From assembly GCF_024218795.1 (NCBI RefSeq), contig NZ_CP100403.1:124001-188000 (forward strand): a DNA stretch of 64,000 bases, written 5' to 3'. The notes beneath the pieces were generated by a model. The model did not search any database and was not told the origin of the DNA. It saw only the letters and a program-made list of their open reading frames with translations. The translations under genes and the position numbers were made by a program. Below, one piece after another: positions 1 to 8,982 of this stretch (within the stretch, counting starts at the first letter, position 1; each line of letters begins with the position of its first letter). The stretch comes from Halorussus aquaticus. GTDB lineage: Archaea > Halobacteriota > Halobacteria > Halobacteriales > Haladaptataceae.

Positions 1-1036
1 GGCCGGCAGCCAGTACCGCGATCTTCGCGACGAGTGGACCACAGCAACCACAGGTACACGTCCCGACGATTGCCGCACTCCCGGCGGTCCCTTCAGTCAT
101 ACCGGCCCGTTCCTCGACGCGCCAGTGACGGGCGATGAGAGCGGCGTTCAATCCAATGAGTCCGCTCAACATTCCGACGATGATGACTTGGCCGGGTGAC
201 AAGGCCAGGAAGAACGGGATGTGTGGGATTGCAATTTCGAGTGTGGGCCACGTGACCAGCTGATAGATAGCGGGAAGAACGACGACTGTCACCTCGTGGG
301 GGAACCCTTCTTCGGGGAAAAACGAGAGATAGCCCGTCACGGAGATGAAAAAGAGTGCCAATACGACACCGACACCGATGCCGAAGCGACGAGCGACTGG
401 ATCGCGCATGACGGCGCGAATGACGCTCCCTGCGTCTTTCCAAACGACGTAGCCGACCAGAATTGGCGTTCCAAGGACGATTGCGTACCCGAGCGGATGG
501 GTGTCGCTTGCGTGACCGGGAATAAGATAGGGGTACGAAATCCACAATCCCATGAGAATGCCGAGGAACGTATACCGTGGGCGGGATGGCCAGCGCAGCC
601 AGCCGACGACAAAGCTTGCGACCATGATTCCCAAGCCACTCAGTAGGGCCAGTGGCTGATACCACGACCGGGGGAACGGCATCGAACTTGCAGTGTATGT
701 CGGATCTGGGGAGAGCCCCTCGAAAAGAACGGCCCCGAGTGCAGTGACAGTTATACCGACGAACACGCCGTAGAGGGCGGCTGTCGGCGTGATTCGACCG
801 ATCCGTTTGAGAAGGATGAACCCTCCGAGGATGGCGGCACCGACCAGTACCAGGATGAGTCCGTGGTCTTGCGAGAGTCCACCGGTTGCATTCGCGCCGT
901 GGGCGGACGCGATGGGGACCTGCGTTAGCATAAAGATCGCGGCGAGAAGTACAGAAAGTGGCCGAACAGACCCAATTCGAGAGGTCTGTCCACGGGAGGG
1001 TTCCCCCCGCGGTTGACGCTCTTCCGGTGACATCAT
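1..1036 (-). CDS. Polytopic membrane protein with C-terminal Cys cluster, cut by the window edge
   Basis: The minus strand reads open from ATG at 1036 to the window edge (about 345 residues, no stop), so the C-terminus is missing. There is an N-terminal hydrophobic segment ending near APIASAHG-like residues, then about eight membrane segments, and at the cut end a Cys-rich stretch GTCTCGCCGP. It is clearly homologous to the complete gene at 42410-43564: both have the RWPxRPRYTxLG stretch, THPLGY followed by a tryptophan-containing VxWxD/FWxD stretch, and a CCGP-type motif near the C-terminus. The homologue lies in the mercury module, so a role in metal handling at the membrane is inferred; the biochemical function is unknown. 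Confidence 0.8.
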   Translation of the reverse strand, partial: MMSPEERQPRGEPSRGQTSRIGSVRPLSVLLAAIFMLTQVPIASAHGANATGGLSQDHGLILVLVGAAILGGFILLKRIGRITPTAALYGVFVGITVTALGAVLFEGLSPDPTYTASSMPFPRSWYQPLALLSGLGIMVASFVVGWLRWPSRPRYTFLGILMGLWISYPYLIPGHASDTHPLGYAIVLGTPILVGYVVWKDAGSVIRAVMRDPVARRFGIGVGVVLALFFISVTGYLSFFPEEGFPHEVTVVVLPAIYQLVTWPTLEIAIPHIPFFLALSPGQVIIVGMLSGLIGLNAALIARHWRVEERAGMTEGTAGSAAIVGTCTCGCCGPLVAKIAVLAAG

Positions 1037-1200
1037 TCGGCCTTGGACAGGGAGCCACTTCTACCTGACTGATTTACCAGAATTGAGGCGAGAATGCCCC
1101 TTCCTCAAGGAGCGAGTATTGCGAGCGAGTAGGGAGAGGATGAATCGCCGCACGACAGTACAAACCATTAAGCGAACACATCTCTAATCAAGGGATAGCG

Positions 1201-2451
1201 ATGGAGTACAGTCACCGCTACCCCGCATACCCAACACAACAGGTAGCGGCTGTACTGGACTCTCACATCGACAGTCATCGCCAAGCGTACAACTACACCC
1301 TGTACGAGTACGAGAACGTGGACGCCGACGACATCGGTTCCGCGTACAAACACCACTACCGACTCACCGACTGGAAAGACGAATACCCCATCTTCTCGGA
1401 AGTTAACTCCAAAGCACTGCAACGAACCGTCACTCGGTTCTACCAGAACCTCAACGGACTCTCCGAGCAGAAGCAAAACGGACGCAAGGTCGGGAAGCTC
1501 AAGTGGAAGTCACCAAAGGAGTTCCAGAGTATGACGTATTCGCAGTCTGGCTTCGAACTCAAAAACACGAGTGGCCGACGCGCGACGCTCTGGCTCTCTA
1601 AAATCGGAGACATCCCGATCCGCTACCACCGCGAAATCCCCGACGAAGCCGCCATCAAAGAAGTCACCATCAAGAAGGAGACAACTGGCGACTGGTTCGT
1701 CTCCTTCGGGCTGGAAACCGACGACGCCGACCTAACCGAGAAACCCGACGTGAACTCGATCAATACGAGCAATAGCGTGGGTCTTGACCTTGGGATCCTC
1801 GACTATATTCACACCTCAGATGGTACGACTGTAGATTGGCTCGACCTCGAAGACGAGTACGACCGAGTCCGCCACGACCAACGCAAACTCTCGCGGAAAG
1901 AACAAGGGTCGAACAACTACGAGAAGCAACGCCGAAAAGTGGCGAAGGTCAAGCGACACATCCGTCGGAAGGTGTTGGACTACCAGCACAAAATCACGAC
2001 GTGGCTCGTCCGCGAGTACGATGCTGTGTTCGTCGAGGACTTGGACGTGAAGGGGATGTTAGAGCAGTCGCACAACGCTCGCAACAAGCAGGACGCGGCG
2101 TGGCGACAGTTCATCACGCTCCTCGAATACAAGGCAGACTTGTACGGCTGTCACGTCGTTCAGGTGGAAGCAGCAGGAACGACGAAAGAGTGCGCGAAGT
2201 GTGATGTGGAGACGGCGAAACCCATCTGGGTTCGAGAACACTCTTGTCCGTCGTGTGGGTTCGAGTGTGACCGGGACGCGAATGCGGCGATGAACGTCTT
2301 GCAGCGCGGCTTTTCTGAACTAGGGCTGGGATGGCCCGAAGACACGCCTGTGGAGACTGCGCTCCCTACGGACACCCATTCGGTGTCTGCAAAGCGCGTC
2401 ATAGAAACAGGAAGCCCCACCCTCAACGAAGCCGCACCAGCGGCTGAGTAG
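1201..2451 (+). CDS. tnpB: IS200/IS605-family TnpB (IS1341-type stand-alone), RNA-guided nuclease
   Basis: A 416-residue full-length TnpB. The RuvC-like catalytic residues are visible as D196 in GLDLG, E279 in VEDLDVKG and D359 in DRDANAAMN. A zinc ribbon lies between the last two (C331, C334, C349, C352). TnpB proteins of this family are guided by an RNA made from the 3' end of their own element and cut DNA at the donor site, helping the element persist. No TnpA (Y1 HUH transposase) is adjacent, so this copy is non-autonomous for movement. The right end probably lies just after the stop, where a G-rich stretch (2446-2465) resembles the end of an element. Confidence 0.92.
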   Translation: MEYSHRYPAYPTQQVAAVLDSHIDSHRQAYNYTLYEYENVDADDIGSAYKHHYRLTDWKDEYPIFSEVNSKALQRTVTRFYQNLNGLSEQKQNGRKVGKLKWKSPKEFQSMTYSQSGFELKNTSGRRATLWLSKIGDIPIRYHREIPDEAAIKEVTIKKETTGDWFVSFGLETDDADLTEKPDVNSINTSNSVGLDLGILDYIHTSDGTTVDWLDLEDEYDRVRHDQRKLSRKEQGSNNYEKQRRKVAKVKRHIRRKVLDYQHKITTWLVREYDAVFVEDLDVKGMLEQSHNARNKQDAAWRQFITLLEYKADLYGCHVVQVEAAGTTKECAKCDVETAKPIWVREHSCPSCGFECDRDANAAMNVLQRGFSELGLGWPEDTPVETALPTDTHSVSAKRVIETGSPTLNEAAPAAE

Positions 2452-2553
2452 GGTGGGGTAGTTCACTTACGATATCCTGGGTTTGACCGTCCCGTTATCG
2501 CGCCGAACGTGGCCGATGTCATCATCAAAACTGTTCAGTCCGGCATAGAGAAC

Positions 2554-2973
2554 TCATTGTACGTCCAGAAACGCCAGAAGCTGAATATGTTTGAGAAACC
2601 AGATCGGAAGAATAGCTCCAACCCCCGCAGCGAGCAAGGGATTATTCGATATCTCCCACACGAACTGCGCAAGAGCGGTTCCGGGAATCATAACACCGTT
2701 GTATGCGATCGCATTCACCGCTATATCGCCTTTCGTCTCTGGCCGGGGCCACTCAATGAGACTGAACTCGATAGCCGACGTTCGGCCGGAAGTTACTGCG
2801 ACGAGAAGTCCGAGCAAGCCACACAATAGCCATCCGAGGACAGTTGGTGGCCAGGTGAATACGACCGTTGCGGTAGCGAGAGCAACCAGGCTCGGGCTAG
2901 TGATTGCAACCAGTTCTACGGAGGTAGACCTGCTCAACACGTGCTTCTGTGAAGATAGTCGTGGATTTGACAT
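2554..2973 (-). CDS. Hypothetical membrane protein, about four TM segments
   Basis: A 139-residue protein with four hydrophobic segments (roughly residues 28-42, 44-62, 84-106, 112-130) and few charged residues. It ends next to the right end of the TnpB element. I recognise no family. Hydrophobic segments in this frame and weak opposite-strand alternatives support it as the coding strand. Confidence 0.55.
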   Translation of the reverse strand: MSNPRLSSQKHVLSRSTSVELVAITSPSLVALATATVVFTWPPTVLGWLLCGLLGLLVAVTSGRTSAIEFSLIEWPRPETKGDIAVNAIAYNGVMIPGTALAQFVWEISNNPLLAAGVGAILPIWFLKHIQLLAFLDVQ

Positions 2974-3012
2974 CTATGAGGTCGGTCTATAGAGGGTCGA
3001 AACAGATTGGGA

Positions 3013-3087
3013 TGCTCCGTCGAGGATTTGAACCTCGGTCCTCGGCGTGAGATACCGAGATGATTGGCCGAGCTACACCAACGGAGC
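3013..3087 (-). tRNA. tRNA-Glu (anticodon CTC)
   Basis: The minus-strand sequence folds as a complete tRNA. A 7-bp acceptor stem GCTCCGT/ACGGAGC is followed by discriminator A, a D arm with GGTGTAGCTC, an anticodon stem TCGGT/GCCGA enclosing loop ATCTCAC (anticodon CTC, reads GAG), and a T arm with GGTTCAAATCC. There is no encoded CCA and no intron. tRNA genes are common integration targets; I found no second copy of its 3' end in the window. Confidence 0.95.
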
Positions 3088-3158
3088 ATGTTGAACTCAC
3101 TGATGAATCCAGTTAAGCCTAATCACTTCACGAAACTGAATTCGACATCCGTAGACGA

Positions 3159-3389
3159 CTACGCGGTGTTTGCATCGGAATGGATCCATTGCTTAATGAG
3201 TTCGTTCACGTTGTAGAAGAGGACGCCAACTGAGACGAGGGTTATGACGAAATAAATAATCAACCCGAGTGGACCGCCGACCATTGTCCCAATTGCGCCT
3301 CCTCCAAACCCGACTACCGTGAGTTCGATCCACGTCACGACGATTCGGGACAGCAATCGGGGTTCCGAAGTGGACTGTGTTGGTGTCAC
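3159..3389 (-). CDS. Small membrane protein next to cydB
   Basis: A 76-residue protein with two hydrophobic stretches (about residues 17-36 and 41-62) and a glycine-rich turn (GFGGGAIGTMVGGPLG). It lies 91 bp downstream of cydB on the same strand and may be the last gene of that operon. The family is not recognised; a small accessory subunit of the bd oxidase is possible but unproven. Confidence 0.6.
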   Translation of the reverse strand: MTPTQSTSEPRLLSRIVVTWIELTVVGFGGGAIGTMVGGPLGLIIYFVITLVSVGVLFYNVNELIKQWIHSDANTA

Positions 3390-3480
3390 CGTCTCAGATC
3401 ACCATATTCACGAATCGGTGCTGGACTTCCAGTTGACTGTGTCCTCACAGCGGTACGACATGCGGTTGTCTGATGTTCGT

Positions 3481-4485
3481 TCATCCGTAGGATTCCTCAG
3501 TATCGACGGGACCACTGAACGCGGAATAGAGCACGACGAAGTACACGAGCACGATTGGGAGCAGCACGCTCGCCATGATCGACATGAGATTGAGCGGAAG
3601 CGTCGAGATGATCGCCTCTCGGATAGTGAGTCCCGCAGTCCGATCGACGAAGGGGAACAGAAGGGTTGCGACGAGCCCGACGAGTCCGAAGACGAGTGCG
3701 GCTGTCGCCGCGAACGCAGAGTAGTACCGGTGTCTGCGGAGCGCGACGACGTAGATTCCTGTCAGGGTTGCCGTGAGGATCACAAGTGCGACAACGAGTG
3801 GTGATCGGAACGAGGCGCGCAGCCCTGGTTCAGTCACGTATATCGCCCCGAGCGCACTGATCGCTATACCAAGATAGCCCACGGCAGCTTGGACACCATA
3901 GTATCGCATCTCGTCTCGCAACGCGCCGCGGGTTTTCAGCCCAAGGAACGCCGCCCCGTTGACGATCGTGAGGGCAAGGACTGTGACACCGCCGAGGACT
4001 CCCACTGGGGTGATGAGATCGGTCGCTCCGACCAGCCAGTTTATGACGAACACACCCAGCAGAAACGGCGTACCGATACTACCGATGACGAACGAGTAGC
4101 CCCAGAGTGTCCGCCAGCGGCTGTCTTCACGCTCCTCGTACATTTCTGGGGCGAGCCCTCGGAGCCCGAGTGCGGCCAGAATCGCGAACATCAACAGATA
4201 GTATCGACTGAAGAGGTTCGCGTAGACGGACGGAAACGCTGCGAACAGTGCCCCACCGAAGACAACGAGCCAGACCTCGTTGCCGTCCCAGAACGGCCCG
4301 ACAGCCGCCAATAGCTGTTCTTTCTCGTGATCGTCATCACGGGTCGCAAACAGGACGCCCACGCCGAAGTCGAAGCCGTCGAGAAAGAGGAACATCCCGA
4401 AGATGAAAAACAGCAACGCGAACCAGAGTTCGGCGAGCGGCAAGCCGAACAGTGGCTTCGTGGCCAGCGATCCAACGCTAGTCAC
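3481..4485 (-). CDS. cydB: Cytochrome bd quinol oxidase subunit II
   Basis: A 334-residue membrane protein typical of CydB in length and with multiple membrane helices. The N-terminal signature LDGFDFGVGVL followed by GPFWDGNEVWLV is diagnostic of the family. Subunit II packs against CydA and stabilises the heme b595/d site of the oxidase, which oxidises membrane quinol and reduces oxygen without pumping protons. The start overlaps the 3' end of cydA by 8 nt, which indicates translational coupling. Such oxidases usually have high oxygen affinity and resist metals and reactive species, fitting the metal-rich setting (inference). Confidence 0.95.
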   Translation of the reverse strand: MTSVGSLATKPLFGLPLAELWFALLFFIFGMFLFLDGFDFGVGVLFATRDDDHEKEQLLAAVGPFWDGNEVWLVVFGGALFAAFPSVYANLFSRYYLLMFAILAALGLRGLAPEMYEEREDSRWRTLWGYSFVIGSIGTPFLLGVFVINWLVGATDLITPVGVLGGVTVLALTIVNGAAFLGLKTRGALRDEMRYYGVQAAVGYLGIAISALGAIYVTEPGLRASFRSPLVVALVILTATLTGIYVVALRRHRYYSAFAATAALVFGLVGLVATLLFPFVDRTAGLTIREAIISTLPLNLMSIMASVLLPIVLVYFVVLYSAFSGPVDTEESYG

Positions 4486-5902
4486 CGGACGTCACCTCTG
4501 ACTCTGAGGCACGGGCAGAATTACTCTGCGTGAGTTCGTCTTTCGATGGCGGCCCCGCTCGGATGATACGACCGACGACGTATGTGTAGAGACTCAGTAA
4601 CAGGATGTACCCGGTAACGAACCCGAGGAGTGTGAACGTTGCTTCAGCGCCTGTGAGATTCGGAGAGACGCCGGCACTCGTCTTCATCACCCCTTGAATG
4701 ACCCATGGTTGTCTCCCGACCTCGGTGACGATCCAGCCGACCTCTACGGCGACGAATCCCAGGAGTGACGACGCCATCAACGCTTTGTGCAGCAGGTCGT
4801 CCTCGAAGAGTTCCCCACGCCACCATCGATAGACTCCCCAGACGGCCAGCAGAATGAACCAGAAGCCGAGCGCGACCATGATCCGGAACGCCCAGAAGAC
4901 GATCGCCACGGGAGGGGCTTTCGTCGAGAAGGATTCGAGGCCGCGTATTGTCGCCTGTGGGTTACCGCCACTCGCGAGCCACGAAGCCCCACCTGGGATG
5001 CCGATGCCAAAGAGATCTTTCGTGCGTGGGTTCAGCAGGTCGTCGATATCCGTCGGGAACGCAACGATATACTCGGGGACGTAGGAATCGGTTTCCCAGA
5101 CGGCTTCCATCGCGGCGAATTTCTGCGGTTGGGTCTCGGAGACGTGGCGGGCATATTCGTCACCCTGAATCACCTGTATTGGGGCCGTTATGAGCAGTAC
5201 GACGAGCGCGATTTTGAGCGTCTTCTGCCAGACGTCGATGTGTTCGATCGGATAGCCCCAGACGTGGTGCCGGAACACGTAGTAGGCGGCAACGCCGGCC
5301 ATGAAGAGTGCGACCGACTCGACGGCCGCGTTCTGCATGTGGATGAACATATAGGGGAATCGCGGGTTGAGATAGGCGGCGAGCGGGTCGGTGAGCTTCA
5401 CGATTCGCTGGCCGTTCTCCACGACGATGTCGAACCCACGCGGCGTTTGCATCCAGGAGTTCGCGATGAGAATCCAGACGGCCGAGAGCCACGTCCCGAA
5501 TCCGACGGCGATACTCGACAGGAAGTACAGCCGGTCCGACACCCGGTCACGACCGAAGACGAAGATCCCGAGGAACGTCGCTTCCAGCATGAACGCCATC
5601 ATCCCTTCGAGGGCGAGTGGACCACCGAACAGCTCCCCCGCAGTCGTCGAGAATGCGGCGAAGTTCGTTCCAAATTCGAATTCAAGAACGAGCCCGGTCA
5701 CCGTTCCCACGACGAAACTGACCGCAAAGATTTGTGTCCAGAACCGACGGAGCTGTTCGTATACCGGCTGTTTGGTTCGAATCTCTTTCCATGTGAAATA
5801 GATGAGAAACGGTGCGAGGCCCATACTCATCACTGGGAAGATGATGTGGACGATCGTGGTGAGCGCGAACTGGAGACGACTAGCAAGAACGGGATCAACC
5901 AT
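4478..5902 (-). CDS. cydA: Cytochrome bd quinol oxidase subunit I
   Basis: A 474-residue heme-binding subunit. I chose the ATG at 5902 because a strong Shine-Dalgarno GAGGTGAGG lies just upstream and because this places the conserved N-terminal heme ligand at His19, as in the E. coli numbering; a GTG at 5911 is the alternative. Also visible are FIHMQNAAVES (second heme His), the GRQPW signature near residue 400 and an EFGTNFA segment. The periplasmic loop between helices 6 and 7 (Q-loop) is of the short type. With cydB it forms the terminal oxidase. Confidence 0.95.
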   Translation of the reverse strand: MVDPVLASRLQFALTTIVHIIFPVMSMGLAPFLIYFTWKEIRTKQPVYEQLRRFWTQIFAVSFVVGTVTGLVLEFEFGTNFAAFSTTAGELFGGPLALEGMMAFMLEATFLGIFVFGRDRVSDRLYFLSSIAVGFGTWLSAVWILIANSWMQTPRGFDIVVENGQRIVKLTDPLAAYLNPRFPYMFIHMQNAAVESVALFMAGVAAYYVFRHHVWGYPIEHIDVWQKTLKIALVVLLITAPIQVIQGDEYARHVSETQPQKFAAMEAVWETDSYVPEYIVAFPTDIDDLLNPRTKDLFGIGIPGGASWLASGGNPQATIRGLESFSTKAPPVAIVFWAFRIMVALGFWFILLAVWGVYRWWRGELFEDDLLHKALMASSLLGFVAVEVGWIVTEVGRQPWVIQGVMKTSAGVSPNLTGAEATFTLLGFVTGYILLLSLYTYVVGRIIRAGPPSKDELTQSNSARASESEVTSGD

Positions 5903-6089
5903 CGGCCTCACCTCGGCGGATTTCTCTCTTGGTTTGACCGACGACCCGCAAATTGAATGAAAAATGGGTCCCTGTCGGATGGCATGCCATCATTCTGACT
6001 TTGCGACTTCGCTACGTCAAATGAAGGCGGTGTCCTACGTAGTGGGAATCCGCCTTTGCCCCTTATACCGGGGGCTTTGATACATAAGT

Positions 6090-6665
6090 ATGGAGCGTCG
6101 ACGAATACTCAAGACAGCCGGAATTCTCGCTACAGGTGGCGTAACCAGTCTCGCAGGATGCAGTAGTTCAGGGAACGGAGACGGTGGTGACGGTGAGCCG
6201 ACCACGACCGAGACGGAGGAGACCGATGGCTCGGGTGGCTCCAATGCAGGTTCGAATACGGTTATGATGGTCACCGAGGGCAGCGAGTATTATTTCGATC
6301 CGATCGGCCTGTTCGTCGAATCCGGGGAGACGGTCACGTTCGAAATCCAAAGTGGGAGCCACTCGGCAACAGCCTACAAGAAAGGGACGAGTTCAGCATC
6401 GGTAACTCGGATTCCTGAAGGAGCGGAAGCATTCAATAGTGAGATTCTGAGCGAACAGGGTGCGACGTACGAGCATACGTTCGAAACCACGGGAACATAC
6501 GATTACTTCTGTATTCCACACAAGACTCTGGGGATGGTCGGCCGAATCGTCGTCGGGGAGCCAGGTGGCCCTGCCGAAGGAAGTATGCCGCCGGATGGAG
6601 AGGTTTCCGAGAGTCAGACCATCGTCGACCAAGGTAGCGTCTCGTACAGCGAGTTCTCTGGATAG
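6090..6665 (+). CDS. Halocyanin/plastocyanin-like blue copper lipoprotein
   Basis: A 191-residue exported copper protein. The N-terminus has arginines RRR followed by a hydrophobic stretch and a lipobox ending LAGC, then a Ser/Gly/Thr/Glu-rich linker, so it should be anchored outside the membrane. The cupredoxin fold shows the type-1 copper ligands: His in GSHSATAY, then Cys, His and Met in YFCIPHKTLGMVG. Such proteins shuttle electrons to or from membrane complexes. It is divergent from cydAB, separated by 187 bp. Confidence 0.9.
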   Translation: MERRRILKTAGILATGGVTSLAGCSSSGNGDGGDGEPTTTETEETDGSGGSNAGSNTVMMVTEGSEYYFDPIGLFVESGETVTFEIQSGSHSATAYKKGTSSASVTRIPEGAEAFNSEILSEQGATYEHTFETTGTYDYFCIPHKTLGMVGRIVVGEPGGPAEGSMPPDGEVSESQTIVDQGSVSYSEFSG

Positions 6666-6766
6666 ATTAGTAGTCGCAGGCGTGGTCTGGGACACGCCTT
6701 ATCCGTGAACCCTATGGCCGAAACTGACTGTACTGCAGACATAATACATGATCTGACCTGCTGGCT

Positions 6767-7543
6767 ATGACCCTTGGATGCCCTTCTTGGCCGGCGTATC
6801 TGAAATCTGCTATCGAGAGCGTTCGGCGTGAGCGACGCGAGGTTGAATGCGAGTGTCGGGCTTTTCGACGGTTTCGCCAGCGCATCCAGAGCCTCGAAAC
6901 AGCCACTCCACAGATCGAACAGCCATCCGTTGGAATGCAACAGGGACTCTCGTACGCGCAGCGGTCTGTCCGTGACGAGATAGAGCCGCATTATCGTGAG
7001 ACCGTGATGGCAGTCGATCACTACGAGAATGTCTACGATGATTCGTTAGAAGCGAGTATCAGCACGGAATTCGGGGCCGATGTTCTGCTCTTGATCTCGA
7101 AGGCATCGTCTTTTTCGCCGGTTATCAAACAGCGACTACTTGGTGCTGCTCAGCGGTGTACCGATAACCGTCGGCTCTTTTTAGAAACGCTTGAGAACGA
7201 ATTTTCGACGCTCACGGATGCACAGTCCACAGTCCGGGGGATTCGAGACACGATTATAGAGATTGACGACGACGAATTACAGGATCTCTCGGCCACTCAA
7301 TTAACCAGGCGATTTGAGAGGCTCCAATCACTGACCGACGAATGCGAGGAGTGGCTCCAACGACGACAAGACCAGCTCCATATTCGCCAATCTGAACGGC
7401 CATCAGATGAACGTGGCTGCCCCGGTCTCTGTTTGTACCTGTACGAAACCTTGGGAATCGGTCATCCAGTATTAGCTACATTCACCAAAGTTATTGAGAT
7501 TATCCACCGATATGAACAACAGCTTCTCCGTATCCTGGCTTAG
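6767..7543 (+). CDS. Coiled-coil hypothetical protein (resembles haloarchaeal DUF7260-type)
   Basis: A 258-residue soluble protein rich in Arg, Glu and Gln, with predicted helical/coiled-coil stretches around residues 15-50 and 125-205, and no membrane segment. From memory it resembles a haloarchaeal family of about 250 residues (DUF7260); this needs a profile search. The N-terminal start is uncertain. Function unknown. Confidence 0.65.
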   Translation: MTLGCPSWPAYLKSAIESVRRERREVECECRAFRRFRQRIQSLETATPQIEQPSVGMQQGLSYAQRSVRDEIEPHYRETVMAVDHYENVYDDSLEASISTEFGADVLLLISKASSFSPVIKQRLLGAAQRCTDNRRLFLETLENEFSTLTDAQSTVRGIRDTIIEIDDDELQDLSATQLTRRFERLQSLTDECEEWLQRRQDQLHIRQSERPSDERGCPGLCLYLYETLGIGHPVLATFTKVIEIIHRYEQQLLRILA

Positions 7544-7661
7544 TCACCATCCTCCTCGAAGACGCATTCCAAGATATTCCTTGGAAAGGGTGACCTCAAC
7601 TGTGGTCACAACTGAAATCAGTTCACCCGATTTCTATCATTTTCACGTTTGATGTAGGTAT

Positions 7662-8819
7662 TTACTCGGAGTAGCCCGCGTACTCCATGAGCTGTTGGAA
7701 GATGTCTGTATCCATAACGGACCGATAGACCACTCCGGTGAGCATACCGCCGGGATAGAAGGTCCCGTTCATAACGTGGTTGACCTTGTGACAGTGCATG
7801 AGATAGATGCCGGGGTCCGCATCGGCTGTGAATTCGATCGTGTGTCGTTCAGCAGGGGCGACGTTCGTGACGTCCATGTCGTGTCGGGCAGCCTCCGGAA
7901 TCGTCCCGCCGTCCTTTTCGACGCGCTGGAAGCGATGGTTGTGGATATGCATCGGGTGAGACATGTACCCGCCGTTGACGAGATGGACACGTACAGAATC
8001 CCCCTCCTCGACGATGATTGGTGAGCCCTGTTCGGGGTGTAGCGTCCGTGGCGCGCTCTTCCCGTTGACGGTGAACACGTCCGGATTTCGACTGGCCGAG
8101 TTGTAGGTGAAGTCCGCCTCACCGGCCCACTTCCTCGGGACTCGGGAGTCCCAGTCTTTGATCGTCATGAAGTATTCGCGGTCGGCTGGTTCGTAGCCTT
8201 CGGGGTCTACCCGGTAGATCCCATACATCCCCATGTCGATGTGGCGGTGGGTCTGGAAGTGACAGTGGTAGAAGTGTGTTCCCGGGACGTTGGCTGGGAT
8301 CTCGTAGGTATGCGACTCACCTGGAGGGACCTGGATTCCCGTCGTCGTCGGAACGCCGTCGTTCTCCCATGTCTTGCGGACACCGTGAAAATGAATTGTG
8401 TGCGGGCGGCGGCCGTCGGTGTTGTCGAGTGTGACTTCCATTGCGTTGCCTTCCGTCGTTCGGAGGATCGGACCCGGCACGCTGGGATCGTTATCATCGG
8501 CCTGGAAAGCCCAGACACGCGGGAACTCGACTGGACCACCCATCGTTTCGAGCGGGTGGACAGCGTGTCGCGCCTGCTGGGTCCGCATCGTCACTTCGCC
8601 TCCCTGTTCGTCAACGTCGACCACCGCTGGAGGACTGGTGTAGGGGAGGTCAGCCGATGTAGCTTGTGTTTCAGTCGGAGTGTCCGTGGCTGCTGTTGCC
8701 GGTTCGTCAGCCCCACTTGTTGAACAGCCCGCCAGCGCCGAAACGCTGGTCACGCCGGTCGCAGCGAGAAATTCCCGCCGCGACAGTCCGGTTCCGGGGG
8801 CACCGAAACGTGTGGTCAT
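7662..8819 (-). CDS. Two-domain multicopper oxidase, Tat-exported
   Basis: A 385-residue protein with a twin-arginine leader (SRREFLAATG) and lipobox LAGC, so it is exported folded. Two cupredoxin domains carry the copper ligands: HFHG and HFYHCHFQTHRHIDMGMYG in the first, HPMHIHNH and LMHCHKVNHVMNG in the second. The second HCH motif followed by H and M gives the type-1 ligands. Length and two domains fit two-domain laccase/nitrite-reductase-type enzymes rather than three-domain laccases. Possible roles are cuprous ion or phenol oxidation; the substrate is not deducible. Confidence 0.9.
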   Translation of the reverse strand: MTTRFGAPGTGLSRREFLAATGVTSVSALAGCSTSGADEPATAATDTPTETQATSADLPYTSPPAVVDVDEQGGEVTMRTQQARHAVHPLETMGGPVEFPRVWAFQADDNDPSVPGPILRTTEGNAMEVTLDNTDGRRPHTIHFHGVRKTWENDGVPTTTGIQVPPGESHTYEIPANVPGTHFYHCHFQTHRHIDMGMYGIYRVDPEGYEPADREYFMTIKDWDSRVPRKWAGEADFTYNSASRNPDVFTVNGKSAPRTLHPEQGSPIIVEEGDSVRVHLVNGGYMSHPMHIHNHRFQRVEKDGGTIPEAARHDMDVTNVAPAERHTIEFTADADPGIYLMHCHKVNHVMNGTFYPGGMLTGVVYRSVMDTDIFQQLMEYAGYSE

Positions 8820-8982
8820 AATACATTCGACGTTTTGTAGAGCCCCAACATAGGGGGACGGCGGAGTCTCAATTCACGGGACAGCGCGTGGATATGTTCG
8901 GCAACAGCCGGATGGGTATCGCAGGCGAACCTCTATGGTGCTGTCGTGAGTCCATTATTGGGGATCAAAGATTGGCGAGCTG

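Noticed and set aside
93-1058. 321-residue Arg-rich open frame on the minus strand
   Set aside because: It is out of frame with the real membrane protein gene (1-1036, minus), which shows clear homology to 42410-43564; the Arg-rich composition is that of a shadow frame.
1075-1140. Possible remnant of another tnpB 3' end before the TnpB gene
   Set aside because: A short frame ending PLPQGASIASE loosely resembles tnpB tails, but it is too short and unsupported to call.
3013-3087. tRNA-Glu as integration site of the island
   Set aside because: No duplicate of the tRNA 3' end was found in the window, and the island bracket is 24 kb away.
4787-5956. 389-residue plus-strand open frame
   Set aside because: It is antisense to cydA, which has all family motifs; high GC third positions keep the opposite frame open.
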